Assembly (NCBI RefSeq): GCF_050947875.1
Contig: NC_134573.1
Span: 50,084,115-50,148,114, forward strand
DNA length: 64,000 bases
From: Dermacentor variabilis
Taxonomy: Eukaryota; Arthropoda; Arachnida; Ixodida; Ixodidae
Direction of reading: 5' to 3'
A program made the translations under genes and the position numbers. The notes under the pieces are model-generated. The model ran no database searches and was not told the DNA's origin. It saw only the letters and a program-made list of their open reading frames with translations. Of the stretch, positions 53,251 to 63,064 are shown in pieces (the first letter of the stretch is position 1; each line of letters begins with the position of its first letter).

Positions 53251-53884
53251 CTTTCCTGGCGGTTCGCTCTTGCTATAAAAAATATAGCGCACCATAAATG
53301 AAATATCTTTGTATGCATCATGTATTTCGATGTAAAAGCATGTCTCGTATAATTATGTTGCAAAATAAAACGTCACTATTACATGAATGGCGTCACAGTT
53401 GAGAACCTATTCGCAGCCAAATGAGCACAGGGGCACGTTTGTGTGACTCGGCCACCGCGCATCGGTTCCACTCACGACTGAAACATTCCGTCACATACAA
53501 AGAGCCCAAAGGCAAACGAATAATGTTTGACCTGGCGTAAAATTTCATCCACAAGTTCAAGTTGTTCTTGATGAAGCAGTTATTCCGTAGAAGACATCGC
53601 AAATTTTAAACCAACTGCACTGCGAAAAAATCAAAGGCCGCTTTTTAAAGAATTATGATTAAACGCGAAGCAATCCCTCAATTCAAACGGAATCAAGGTC
53701 AAAGGCCAACGACCATACAACGAGCCCAAGAGATATTGAGCGACCCGATGCTATGCATGCGCGATTTGATTGCTTGTTTAGGATTGTATTTATTTAACGC
53801 TGAATTTGAACGAAGAAACATTTCCTTAAGTTGCATAGGCTTTACGTTAGATCATATGCTGCTGATTACCGAACACACTCACTC
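53251..53884. other. Stretch with no recognised gene
   Basis: Nothing recognised; short frames only. Confidence 0.5.
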
Positions 53885-54400
53885 TCACGGACCGACTCTA
53901 CACTTGCCGACTATTGCCTTGTGATCGCTGCGGTAGATGGTCAGAGGCTCTGCCATCGTAACGCGACACAGCCTGCTTGCAAACGTGAGATCAATGCAGG
54001 AACGGTGTTGCGTCGTGGGTCTCTGTAGCGTTTTCAGTTTCAACGAGTAGCGATCTAGCATGAAACTCTCGATCCGTTTGCCGTGCTCTTTCGCCACATC
54101 GATGTTGAAGTCATCACACACGAGAATCGGCATACTATGTCGCTTTAAGGTCTTCATCATTTCTGCCAGTAACATTTCCGCGTCAGAACGAGACGTGTTC
54201 CGTTCGATGTACACGCGGACGATTGCAAGACTAGTTGCCATCTCAACAGCACAAGCGTATCCCAAGATGGCTTCTGCATGCCGTTGCCGATACACGGGAT
54301 GGGCATTACGGGCAGGATAGCGCTCGCGCTTACGCTTGCGTACGGCCGCCTCTGCTTCCGTGCGCTGCACCCGCGGCTTGCCCAGGGTGACGGCCGGCAA
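53885..54400 (-). pseudogene. Basic GRPR-like module fused to an endonuclease-like (EEP) domain
   Basis: A 171-codon minus-strand frame. Residues ~6-45 ('LGKPRVQRTEAEAAVRKR', 'HPVYRQRHAEA') resemble the MGRPR basic module seen at 39.4-40.1 kb. Residues ~55-165 have the endonuclease/exonuclease/phosphatase pattern: 'PILVCDDFNIDV' (usually GDFN), 'SCIDLTFAS' and 'YRSDHKAIV', with the final Asp-His of the active site. Such EEP domains occur in non-LTR retrotransposons and in Helentron-type rolling-circle transposons; the short 'SCIDLTF...SDHKAIV' form seems closer to the latter. No helicase or Rep domain is nearby, so this is a fragment or a rearranged copy. Intact frame but doubtful function. 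Confidence 0.55.
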
Positions 54401-55399
54401 TGCACTGCGTGACGCGCGTAATGCAACGCAGATGTGTGCCGGGCGTTCCAGTTAACTCCGACCAAGATTTTAAAATAATGCAAGAGCTCTAGCGAGTTCC
54501 TACCGACTGCATGGTGTTGCCAGTCGTGCGTATTTAACAGCGAGTATTTTTTCATCACGAAGTAGTAATTGCTTTCAATTAGTAATTGATTTAATTATTG
54601 CTTGAATCGCAAACATGTCAATTACAAAGTTGTAGGTTACAAAGTAACCTCCGGATCAAGTATTTATATCGTGCTGAAGGGTGCCTGGTTGTTTCTTACG
54701 ATAAAAAAAACAAAATCCCGCGAAATGCTTGAAATAAGAAATAGATGCGTGCTCGAGCGCCGCTACTCTAGCGCCTCGAAGATAGAGCTGCATTGGTTTA
54801 TCGCTGCATCGTCCAAGGCTTCGTCGTGTAGGATGGCTCGAGAGGCTGCGCCAGCTAACTAGAGTGGTGCGATAGGCGTCAGCATCTGCGCACGCGAGAA
54901 TGTTTGAGCTCGATCATGAGGCACTCGGGAAAGCTTTAACCTTCGCGTATCATGAAACGAAGTGCAAAAGAAATTCCATGAATGTTAAAAAAAACAGTGC
55001 GCATAAGAGCACGAAAAATAAGAGAAAGGCAACTCTCAGAAGAACAGAAAAGAGCTACTCAGGGGTTTATTTCAATTAAAAATAAACTAAAAACACGTAA
55101 GGCGCCCCAGCCGCGCACAAGGAAACATGCAAAGGTACAACCGGTTTCGCCATTTACCCTTTCTGTCTCTTGAACTCCGGAAGAGGCAAAACAAAGAAGT
55201 TTATTTTACCCATTTCTATCTTTGTTGTAAGCGTTTTTTTATTTGAGGATACGGTGACATCATGAATGTGCGTTGACAGTCACGTTTTACGCCAGTTATG
55301 AGCGGTTATTTTCCACTGATACTTAGAGCACGTGCTCAAACAGGTCACCGTCGGAAGCAATACACTACTTGCTTTTTAACACTTGTGCTGTCGCAGGTT
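54401..55399. other. Stretch with no recognised gene
   Basis: AT-rich. A short lysine/arginine-rich frame (54982-55173) is not recognised. Confidence 0.5.
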
Positions 55400-56226
55400 T
55401 CAGAAGGGACGTTGGAATGTCGTGGGCACTCTGCTTATTTTTGCCTTTAGGGCGTCAGGTGTGGTAGTTTCGCTGCTATACACGCGATCTTTGACGTAGC
55501 CCCAGGAGAATAAGTTCAGCGGTGTCTTGTCGGGCGACCTTGCAGGCCAGGGTACAGGTCCGTGCCACCCAATCCACTGGGCAAGAAAAAGCTTGTCGAG
55601 CCACGCTCGAGACTGACCACTACTATGCGCAGATGCACCATCGTGTTGAAACCAGATTTTCCGAAGGGGCGTAACTGGAACGTTGCAACAGACGTCGTTT
55701 GCGGGGCCCTCAAGATGTCGTTGACGTAGCGTTGCGTCGTTAGTGTGTTGTAAAAAAAGATGGGTCCTATGATGTTGCCGTCAAAATACCGCACCACATA
55801 TTAAACGACCACTGGCATTCGTGTCGTGTCTGTGCCATACCGTGGGGATTCCAATCATTCCAGTAGCGCGCGTTGCGAAAATTGTGCGTTTCTGCAGAAA
55901 TTAGCGCCATCCGTCCAAAGTGCGCGACTGACAGTTCTTCTTCACATTTTGTGAAACTCCAATTGGCAAAGTCAACTGTGTTTGCACATTCTCGGTCTTC
56001 AAAGTTTTTTTTTTATGAAGGTGTGTACATGATACGGGTGCATATGATGTTTTTTTTTAAATCCTGCACACTGATGTCCTTGAGGTTCCGGCTTCCGCTC
56101 TAGTTCTAACTCTCACTACCGTGAGAGTTAGAAGCAAAGAATGCTAAATCTCCCGTTTCCGCTTCAACTGCCGTCGCAGTCCTGTGTCGCTTTCTTGTGA
56201 AGCTACCCGTCTTGCAAAGGACTTCG
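55400..56226 (-). pseudogene. IS630/Tc1/mariner-type transposase, multiply broken
   Basis: Reading minus-strand frames in turn gives the whole fold. N-terminal linker: 'VLCKTGSFTRKRHRTATAVE'. Second helix-turn-helix: 'TSVCRI' near 56060. 'FANWSFTKCEEEL' and 'TDGANFC' follow (first Asp region), then 'MVRYFDGNIIGPIFFYNTLT', 'WFQHDGASAHSS' (second Asp), and 'GPVPWPARSPDKTPLNLFSW' with 'GYVKDRVY' (third acidic region, altered). The frame changes at least three times and stops occur. The enzyme would be a cut-and-paste transposase. It abuts the 3' end of LINE B at 56227, so LINE B likely inserted upstream of or into its 5' part. No terminal inverted repeats were identified. Confidence 0.8.
56104..56133. 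repeat. Perfect 13-bp hairpin in the transposase pseudogene
   Basis: TTCTAACTCTCAC (56104-56116), 4-nt loop TACC, then the exact reverse complement (56121-56133). It replaces coding text between the helix-turn-helix segments, so it probably arose after inactivation. Confidence 0.85.
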
Positions 56227-56402
56227 TAGAGAGAGAGAGATGCAAATGAGAGAAAGGCAGGGAGGTTAACCAGACTTAAAACGTCTGGTTTGCTACCGTG
56301 CACTAGAGGAAGGGAAAGGGGAAGACGGAAAGAAGAGCGTGACAAAAATAAAAGCGTGAGAAAAAATATGAAAAGGGACGACATGGGGTCATTATAGTCT
56401 TT

Positions 56403-56894
56403 CTAATAGGCCACTGTCACGTAGAAAATCAACAAAGCCTTGACCGGCTTTTGCTGCGATGACAGTTCACGTCGGCATTCCAAAACTGACTGTTCTAAAA
56501 GTGGCCTGTCGTCAAGGCGTGCCAACGCGGTCGCTAGTGACAGCCGGTGCGCGCTGTATCGAGGACAGTGGCAAAGCACGTGTTCGATTGTCTCCTCGCC
56601 GCCGCAGTGTCTGCAAGCCACGCTGTCGTCCATACCAACTCGGAAGGCGAAGGATCTTGTGTAGGTGACACCAAGCCACAGTCGGCAAAGTACTGCTGTT
56701 TCGAGTCGAGAGACTCCAGGTGGGGGTCGAAGTCGAAGGGATGGGTCCAGTCGGTGTAGACGTGTATGCTTTAAGCTTGGTGTGTTCCATAAAGTTTTGA
56801 TGGCTTCATTTGCAAGCGTCTGTTCTTGAGAATGGAATGGAGTCTTGCAAGCCTTCCTCGTGTGCAGATCGTGCTGCTGCGTAGGCATGTTCAT
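56403..56894 (-). pseudogene. LINE B C-terminal zinc-finger-like tail
   Basis: Minus-strand frame following RNase H, with 'RLETAVLCRLWLGVTYTRSF' and a Cys/His cluster 'CRHCGGEETIEHVLCHCPRY'. This arrangement is common at the end of ORF2 in I/Jockey-type LINEs and may bind nucleic acid. It overlaps the end of the RNase H frame, so a frameshift separates them. Confidence 0.8.
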
Positions 56895-57693
56895 TGCCCA
56901 TCATGCCACAGTGGCTTGGAATCCACTGCAACGTGATGGCGTGTCCATGCTCGACGAGGTGGTGAAGCATTTCTAGAACTAGTTGTTCGTGGGGTCCTCG
57001 GCGTAAGGCAGAAACCAAACAATGAAGAGCAGCCTTGGAGTCAGTGAACACTCTCCATTTCTTGGGTAGTTCTTCAGTAATTACACGATGTGCACAACGA
57101 ATAGCAGCAAGCTCCGCGGCAGTCGATGTAGTCTGCTGAGATAGTCGAATCTTTATGGTGGAAGGTTTTGCAGGAAAGATCACCGATCCTGCAGACCCAT
57201 TCACCATGGTTGAAGAGTCAGTATATAGATGATGATGCTCGTTGTACGTCTCGTACAGCAAGATCAGTGAAAGCTGCTTGAGTGCTGGAGACGAGAGTTG
57301 GGCTTTTGTTCGTATTCCCGGTACCATTAGTCGAACCTTTGCTTGAGCCAAGCACCATAGTGGAAACGGAACTTTCGCTGAAGCTGTACAACCTGATAGA
57401 AGGTATGCACGATAGAGCAGGACTGTTTCACAAAAGGAAGCACGTGGTCGATCCTCTGGCAGTGAGGCTAGATGATGGGCAGGTGCTCGAGCAAGGTGTC
57501 TTACGTGTGCTCTGAGCGCTTCCATGACTATATGGGCCTTGGCTGGGAAATCGTGTGCAATGGCAATTGTTTCAGCCATTGACGAGCACCGCGGCAATCC
57601 AAGACACACTCTAAGTGCCTGGGCCTGGACGCTTTCGAGTGTACGGATATTACTTCTGCAGGTGCTGTTCAGCACAGGCAAGCTGTATCGCAA
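56806..57693 (-). pseudogene. LINE B RNase H region
   Basis: A 295-codon minus-strand frame. The first half is the RT-RNase H connection ('VQAQALRVCLGLPRCSS'). RNase H follows with 'HHLYTDSST' (Asp), 'TSTAAELAAIRCAH' (Glu), 'WRVFTDSKAALHCL' (Asp) and 'LQWIPSHCGMMGNEHA', where the usual fourth carboxylate ('GNExAD') is replaced by Tyr ('GNEHAY'). It would remove the RNA template strand; the last substitution and the neighbouring frameshifts argue that it is dead. Confidence 0.88.
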
Positions 57694-57747
57694 ATACCCA
57701 AGAAAGAGCGTTCTTTACAGTTGCATCATTGCATGTACTGAAGTACC

Positions 57748-58884
57748 TCAGACATTTCCTCCAAGAAACTTAAACACATTAGATATATCCGTCAGGCGCT
57801 TCTTTAGGTAGGCCACATGAGGACTCCAGCAGAGGTCACGATCAATGATTACGCCTAAGAATCGGTGTGTCCTGACATAAAGTATTCTTTGACCGTCGAT
57901 AGAGACATCGTATGACCTCATTGCCTTTCGGCTAAGCGCGACCAATGCGCATTTTTCTGGCGAGATCTTGAGGCCTTGTTCATTTAAGTACGCCGATGTT
58001 GACGTGGCAGCTTTTTGAAGCTTGGCGCGTGCTTGCGGCCGTGTCACACCAGGTGCCCAGACGCAGATGTCATCGGCATACACTGATATTTTAACTGTGT
58101 TCGGAAGTCATTTCACGAGGCCAATGAGTACAAGATTGAAAAGCGTGGTACTCAAGACACCGCCTTGTGGAACTCCATGGTGCGTATAATATTGCGAGGT
58201 TGGACCAGCTTCAGTGTTAAGAAATAGAGACCGCCTATGTAAATAACTGTGAGTCCAACGATATAATGGACCGCCTAGGCCCACCGATTACAATGCTTCA
58301 AGTATGGCGTCATGAAGAACGTTGTCGTAGGCTCCCTTTATATCTAAGAAGATTGCGACAGATAACCTCTTACACGTCTTTTGGTGTTGAACATAGGTTA
58401 CCAGATCGATAACGTTGTCGATAGAACATCGGTGACGTCGAAAACCAGCCATGGCGCCCCGGTAGATTTCGTAATGTTCAAGGTACCACTCAAGTCTGGC
58501 GAGGATCAATCGCTCCATTACCTTCGCAACGCAACTTGCCAGCGCAATTGGTCGGTATGAAGTAATCTCTAAGGGAGACTTGCCAGGCTTAAGAAGTGGT
58601 ACCAGGCGGTTGATCTTCCAATCTTGGGGAACTCTGACCTCCTGCCAGGACTCGTTATAGATATTAAGGATCGCACTTCGTGCCCATTCACCAAGGTTAC
58701 ATAGCATGCGGTAAGATATGCCATCCGGACCAGGCGACGACGACCGATTACAGAGGGCGTGCGCCACGTCAAGCTCTTGCGTCGTGAAAGGCAGATCCAT
58801 GCGTGAATCTGGAATACGGTTCAATGTAAGCGAATCTGTGCGAGTTGGCTGACCCGCAGTCATAGCACAGAAGTCTTCCGCCAC
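57748..58884 (-). pseudogene. LINE B reverse transcriptase
   Basis: Two frames. The upstream one (58884-58288) has 'SSPGPDGISYRMLCNLGEWA', 'WKINRLVPLLKPGKSPLEIT', 'YRPIALASCVAKVMERLI', 'MAGFRRHRCSIDNVIDLV' and 'VAIFLDIKGAYDNV' (catalytic Asp). The other (58083-57748) has 'MYADDICVWAPG' (catalytic pair) and 'RFLGVIIDRDLCWSPHV'. The intervening 'PQG' region is in the broken part (58084-58287), where 'VPQGGVLSTTLFNLVL' can be read across frames. Confidence 0.88.
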
Positions 58885-58971
58885 ATCAATGTCTTGTCGG
58901 CGCTAGAATAGTGCTAGGGCCTTAAACGGGAAACGCTGTTCCGGAACAGAACGTAGACCTCGCACAGTTCT

Positions 58972-59900
58972 TCATATTTGAGATAGCGGTTTGCGGGGAT
59001 CTAGCGACGCACAAAATTTCGACCACCGCTGAGCCTCTATTTTATCCATGCGGCGTTGTACCTTCTTTTGCATTCGCCTGTCTGTTCTTAGATCCTGAAT
59101 TGACTTAGTGCATCGATATCTTCTTTCGACACGACGGCGAATCGCACGAAGTTGCTCCAATTCCAGGTCGAATTCAGAATACCTTGGAGAACACGTGAGT
59201 GTGCGCGTGGCTGTCTGTGCCGTTTTCTTGATAGCTTGTTGAAGTACACAAGAGAGGCCTTTGTGACAAGCGTCCTCAATCTGGGATTTAAAGACATTCC
59301 AATCTATTCTTCGTATCGTGGTGGACGTATACGTGCTAGACATTCCCTTGATCATGAAGTAAGTGGGGATGTGGTCACTTCCGTGCGTTTAAATGTCTAA
59401 AAACCACTGAAGATGTGTGGCGGGGCGGTGGGCTGCGAAAGTCAAATCGAGGCAGCTGCTGCACGTTATTCCCCGCAGAAATGTTGGACACGCGTTATTC
59501 AGCAGGTAGAGACAATTGTTGGAAACTAATGAAGCTAGTAGTCTTTCCGTCGCATTAACCTTTGAACTTCCGCAAATGGTATGGTGTGCGTTGAAGTCCC
59601 CGGTGATAATCCACGGACCAGGTTGTGTTTTTTAAGATGTCTTCTAGCCTTTTCGTGTCAAATCGACTTGATGGAGACGGATACACCCCCAACAGTGCAA
59701 AGGTGACTTTCCTATTTTTAACAGTCATGCACACATACTGATTGTCGTCATGAGGTTGCACCGGTTGGACGACGTAAGTGAGTTGACGGCGAATAAACAC
59801 GACGACCTTGCTACTTTTGATGTAGCTTGATAAGATTATTGTCTCGTAGCAGGATAGTCTTATTGGATGGGATAATCTTGGTTCACAGATGCAATGATTA
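58972..59900 (-). pseudogene. LINE B endonuclease and linker (broken)
   Basis: Minus-strand pieces in several frames. 59800-59555 includes 'FALLGVYPSPSSRFDTKRL', the mid part of an APE-type endonuclease. Further on, 'SCLDLTF'-like and 'SDHIPTYFMIKG'-like text near 59350-59470 matches its C-terminal active site. 59355-58972 is the basic linker before reverse transcriptase ('RRVERRYRCTKSIQDLRTDR'). Confidence 0.72.
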
Positions 59901-60448
59901 GAAATCGGTTAGTGAGAACAAATTGACGAAAATCGGCGATGCGAGATCTTAGACCTCTCGCGTTCCACTGAAAGATCGACCCTTCTCTGACCTCCTTACG
60001 AAATGACTGGTGGTTGCCAGTCATAGCTTCACTCAAGGCTTGCTAGGACAGGGCTCAGTGCATCGAGCAATTGTAGTCCACTTCGAGCAGATGGAGTGTC
60101 AGTGCTTGTCAGCATGGCCCTGATGACATTCACAATGGATCGCAGCACCGGGATCATTTGGCAGTCAACTATTGAAGCCTCACCAGCAGAAGCGGGCCTC
60201 GATGGGAGCATCAAGCGTGGAGGCTCCTTAGAATACTGAGAATTTGCAAGCGCCAGCCACTCTTCCACGGGGGCAGCCTTTCCCGTCGGAGGCCTCCTTG
60301 TGCTCTCGGGCGTTCTATTTGAGGGTGATGGCGTTGGCGCAAGCGGCGCACGAACTCCTCCCTGTCTTGAGCGTTTCCGTCGATGACGACGTCGACGCCG
60401 GATCTTTTCTAAGGCTTCTCTATGGGTTGTTATCCCTGACCATTTGCT

Positions 60449-60975
60449 TCAGAACAATTCGAACTCTTTTTTTATTCTTGGGCATTCTTTAGATGTCGCC
60501 TCATGGGTGCCTTCACAGTTGCCACACCTAAAGTTTGTTGCACGACAGACATCTACAGTGTGTGACTCCGCGCAGTGGGGGCACATTGGGGAGTTTGCGC
60601 AGGCGCCGTTAACATGCCCGATCTTGAAGCATTTGAGGCATTGAAGCGACTTTGGGACAAACCACCGTACGACATGTCGGAAGTGACCGACCTTTACGTG
60701 CGAAGGGATGGAATCCCCCTTGAACACAATCTTCACACAACGGCTGTTGCCGAGTCGGCATACGTGCGTGATGACCACTCCTTCGTACGTTCTAAGTTTT
60801 GTTAACGGACTAGGGCGTCCTCCACAATGCCGCATCCGGAATAGCTTTGCTGCCTTCCTCTTGTCTCCGTGCGCCGCCCCCAGAGCCAAGATAATTTTAG
60901 CCGTCTGACCATTTGTGAAGGGCATGACTGTCTTCTTGAAGAGCAGGTCACTGGCGCGGTACCTTTAGATCTCCC
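60449..60975 (-). pseudogene. LINE B ORF1 (Gag-like) with CCHC knuckles
   Basis: The minus-strand frame contains 'VRWFVPKSLQCLKCFKIGH' and three successive Cys/His knuckles ('CLKCFKIGHVNGAC', 'CPHCAESHTVDVC', 'CGNCEGTHEATSKEC'), typical of ORF1 proteins of I/Jockey-type LINEs that package the RNA. The N-terminal part is missing: the frame reaches a stop near 60965 and unrelated sequence follows. Confidence 0.87.
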
Positions 60976-62088
60976 GTTATTATCTACGCACTGACACGTG
61001 AAGCAAGAATTCGACAAACGCATGTGCTGGCCCTACAGATCCGCCAAAAGGCATTAGATGGACATAGCCTGCACAATGTTTGTTTCTATTGCTAAAGGAA
61101 AGAAAAGGAACATACGTTCCGGGTGCGCCTATCTGCAGAACTTCATGAGTGCTTGAAATTAGCGGCGAGTGCACCGTCACGGTTTTCCGGCTTCGAAATC
61201 CCCCCCCCCCCCCCCTAGGCTCTGTTACGCTTATCAATGCGTTAGCGGCGTGTTCGCATGATGCCGCGACCAGGACACAGCTTAAAGCCCTGTATCGAGC
61301 TGCCGCCGCTAGTAAAGCCGCGTATCCGTGGCTATTAGCTTGGGAGTGCTTGATAGAGGTGCGCGAGTGCGTATCTATTTCGTATTTTTGATTTTCACGC
61401 GCTTTTGTTTTTTTTCGGCAAACCAAGGACGCAAAGGTGAGCGGTACAGAAAAGCTTGATTCAGAGGTTATTTCAGATGCCCTACAGATTTGTAATCGAT
61501 ATGTTTGCAATTCAAGCAATAATCAAAAAGTTGGTTTAAAAAAAGAAACAATTTGTATTATACTTCGTGGTGAAAAAAATTCTGGTTGTAAGTACACACG
61601 ACCGCGGCTACTATGCAGTCGGTACGATTTCTCTAGAACGCCTTCTTTCTTTTTCTTGGTCCAAGCTCACTAGGACACCCAGTATACAGCTTGCGCTTCC
61701 AGTGAATTTTGTGCGCATGTGTTACTCTTTCTGAGCTCGTCGCTTCACATCATTATCAGGCACTGACCGGCCGGCCAGACGGCGCTGGCGCGGTGCAGCG
61801 AATATAAACTGTAGTGTTCTACTGATATATGTAACTTGGCTTTCTTGCAGTGCGTTTTAGGCGCTCACGGACGAAATAGTGGCTCATAGAAAGCTTAGCT
61901 TTCAAAATTATTCGATCATTACCATACTCCCTAGCGCAAAATTTCAGTGCAGCTAGCCAGCGCGGACAATCTCTTGCGTCACGTTTCAGACGGAGCGAAG
62001 TGTGGTCCGTCTGGCTCGCTGATCGGGAATCGCTACAGACAATGCGTGGGTTACGCGTGGGCGCGATTCACAACAGCCGTCGGAAACA
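60976..62088. other. Stretch with no recognised gene
   Basis: It contains a 17-C run (61200-61216) and a T-run near 61407. A 179-codon minus-strand frame at 60980-61519 has no recognised domain. Confidence 0.45.
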
Positions 62089-62116
62089 GGGGCCCTATAA
62101 CGTAAAACTATTCCAA
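62089..62116 (+). repeat. Left 28-bp terminal inverted repeat
   Basis: Pairs with 63037-63064, three mismatches. Confidence 0.88.
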
Positions 62117-62710
62117 CATGTTTTTATTCCACTCTCCTTACATCAAATTTGCTTAACCGCCGACGCAAGCACCGGGCGGTGACCCGCAGGGTTGTCCTAA
62201 CAGACCAATGAAGCGCTCTCCTCGTTCATGGGAGGTCACTTTTGTTTGCTTGAAAAACGAATAAGATTGCCTACACTCAGCAGCTTGTCTTATCTAATTG
62301 GCTCATAAGAGGCAATGAGCACGCTGAAGTGGAGAGGGATTCGATGGGCCCGACCCAGTGCACTGAAAATCGGTAACCGGATGAAGAGGACGGTGCCGGC
62401 AACTGCGATTGGCCCGCTTTCCCTTACTTAGCTTGCGGTGGCTCGTCGACAATCGCGGCGGCATGCAACGGAAGCTTGAGAATGACGCTAAAACGGATCC
62501 TCAGCAAGGAAGAGCTGGCAAAACGAGGTCGTAAGCTTGCCGAAAGTGCTTGAAAGTGTTACACGGATAGGGAAAAAAGTTTTATTACACGCAAATAAAC
62601 ACATGCTTTCCGGAAGGAGCGAATAGCCAGTGCCTGAGCGATCGGCGTTAACCATATTTTATTCCTTTCGGAACGGGGCAGCCTGTGGCTATTCAGAGTA
62701 AAATTCAGTT

Positions 62711-63035
62711 TTGTTCGGCATTTCTAACTCGTACACGTCCCTTTGAGGTGGTGAGGTTTTGCGGTTTTGTGACGTCGCGTGAGAGGCAGGTGAAGTGGAT
62801 GCAGCCCGAAATCTTTTGACCAATAACCAAGGACTGTTGCAAAAAGGCGTCGAATCAGAAATAACTATTTTTCTTTTGTTCGGTCAAGTCATGCATAATC
62901 AATGTGTACACGTCATATCAGATGGGGAGCTATCGCGGTTTTTGTGACGTCGCGTGGCAGACAGGTGAAGTAGGGGTGGTCCAAAAAAAAATCGACCAAT
63001 CGCGGAGGGCTGACTGCAGAATTGGAATAGAAAAT
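62711..63035 (+). repeat. Diverged ~170-bp tandem duplication inside the transposon
   Basis: 'TTGTTCGG', 'GTACACGTC', 'GCGGTTTT', 'GTGACGTCGCGTG' and 'CAGGTGAAGT' recur in the same order with an offset of 165-175 bp. Confidence 0.7.
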
Positions 63036-63036
63036 T

Positions 63037-63064
63037 TTGGAGTAGCTTTACGTTATAGCGCCCC
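63037..63064 (-). repeat. Right 28-bp terminal inverted repeat
   Basis: Pairs with 62089-62116, three mismatches. Confidence 0.88.

Larger units (their letters stand above)
56227..60975 (-). mobile_element. LINE B, near-complete I-type non-LTR retrotransposon (decayed)
   Basis: About 4.7 kb on the minus strand, running from a zinc-knuckle ORF1 (right) through endonuclease, reverse transcriptase and RNase H to a 3' end rich in GA/CT simple repeat (56228-56242). It is 5'-truncated inside ORF1. Multiple frame changes make it inactive. The 3' untranslated part has the string 'AGGGAGGTTAACCAGAC' and a small hairpin (ACCAGAC...GTCTGGT). It is a different family from LINE A. Confidence 0.9.
62089..63064. 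mobile_element. Non-autonomous DNA transposon with 28-bp inverted ends
   Basis: The left end GGGGCCCTATAACGTAAAAC (continuing TATTCCAA) and the inverted right end GGGGCGCTATAACGTAAAGC (continuing TACTCCAA) match at 25 of 28 positions. 'ACA' flanks both sides and may be a 3-bp target duplication. The 976-bp interior has no transposase. Near the right end a ~165-175-bp block is tandemly duplicated (about 62711-62875 and 62876-63035), sharing 'GTGACGTCGCGTG' and 'GGCAGGTGAAGT'-like text. The superfamily is undecided; GGG/CCC ends with a 3-bp duplication would suit PIF/Harbinger, though its usual target is TWA. Confidence 0.82.
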
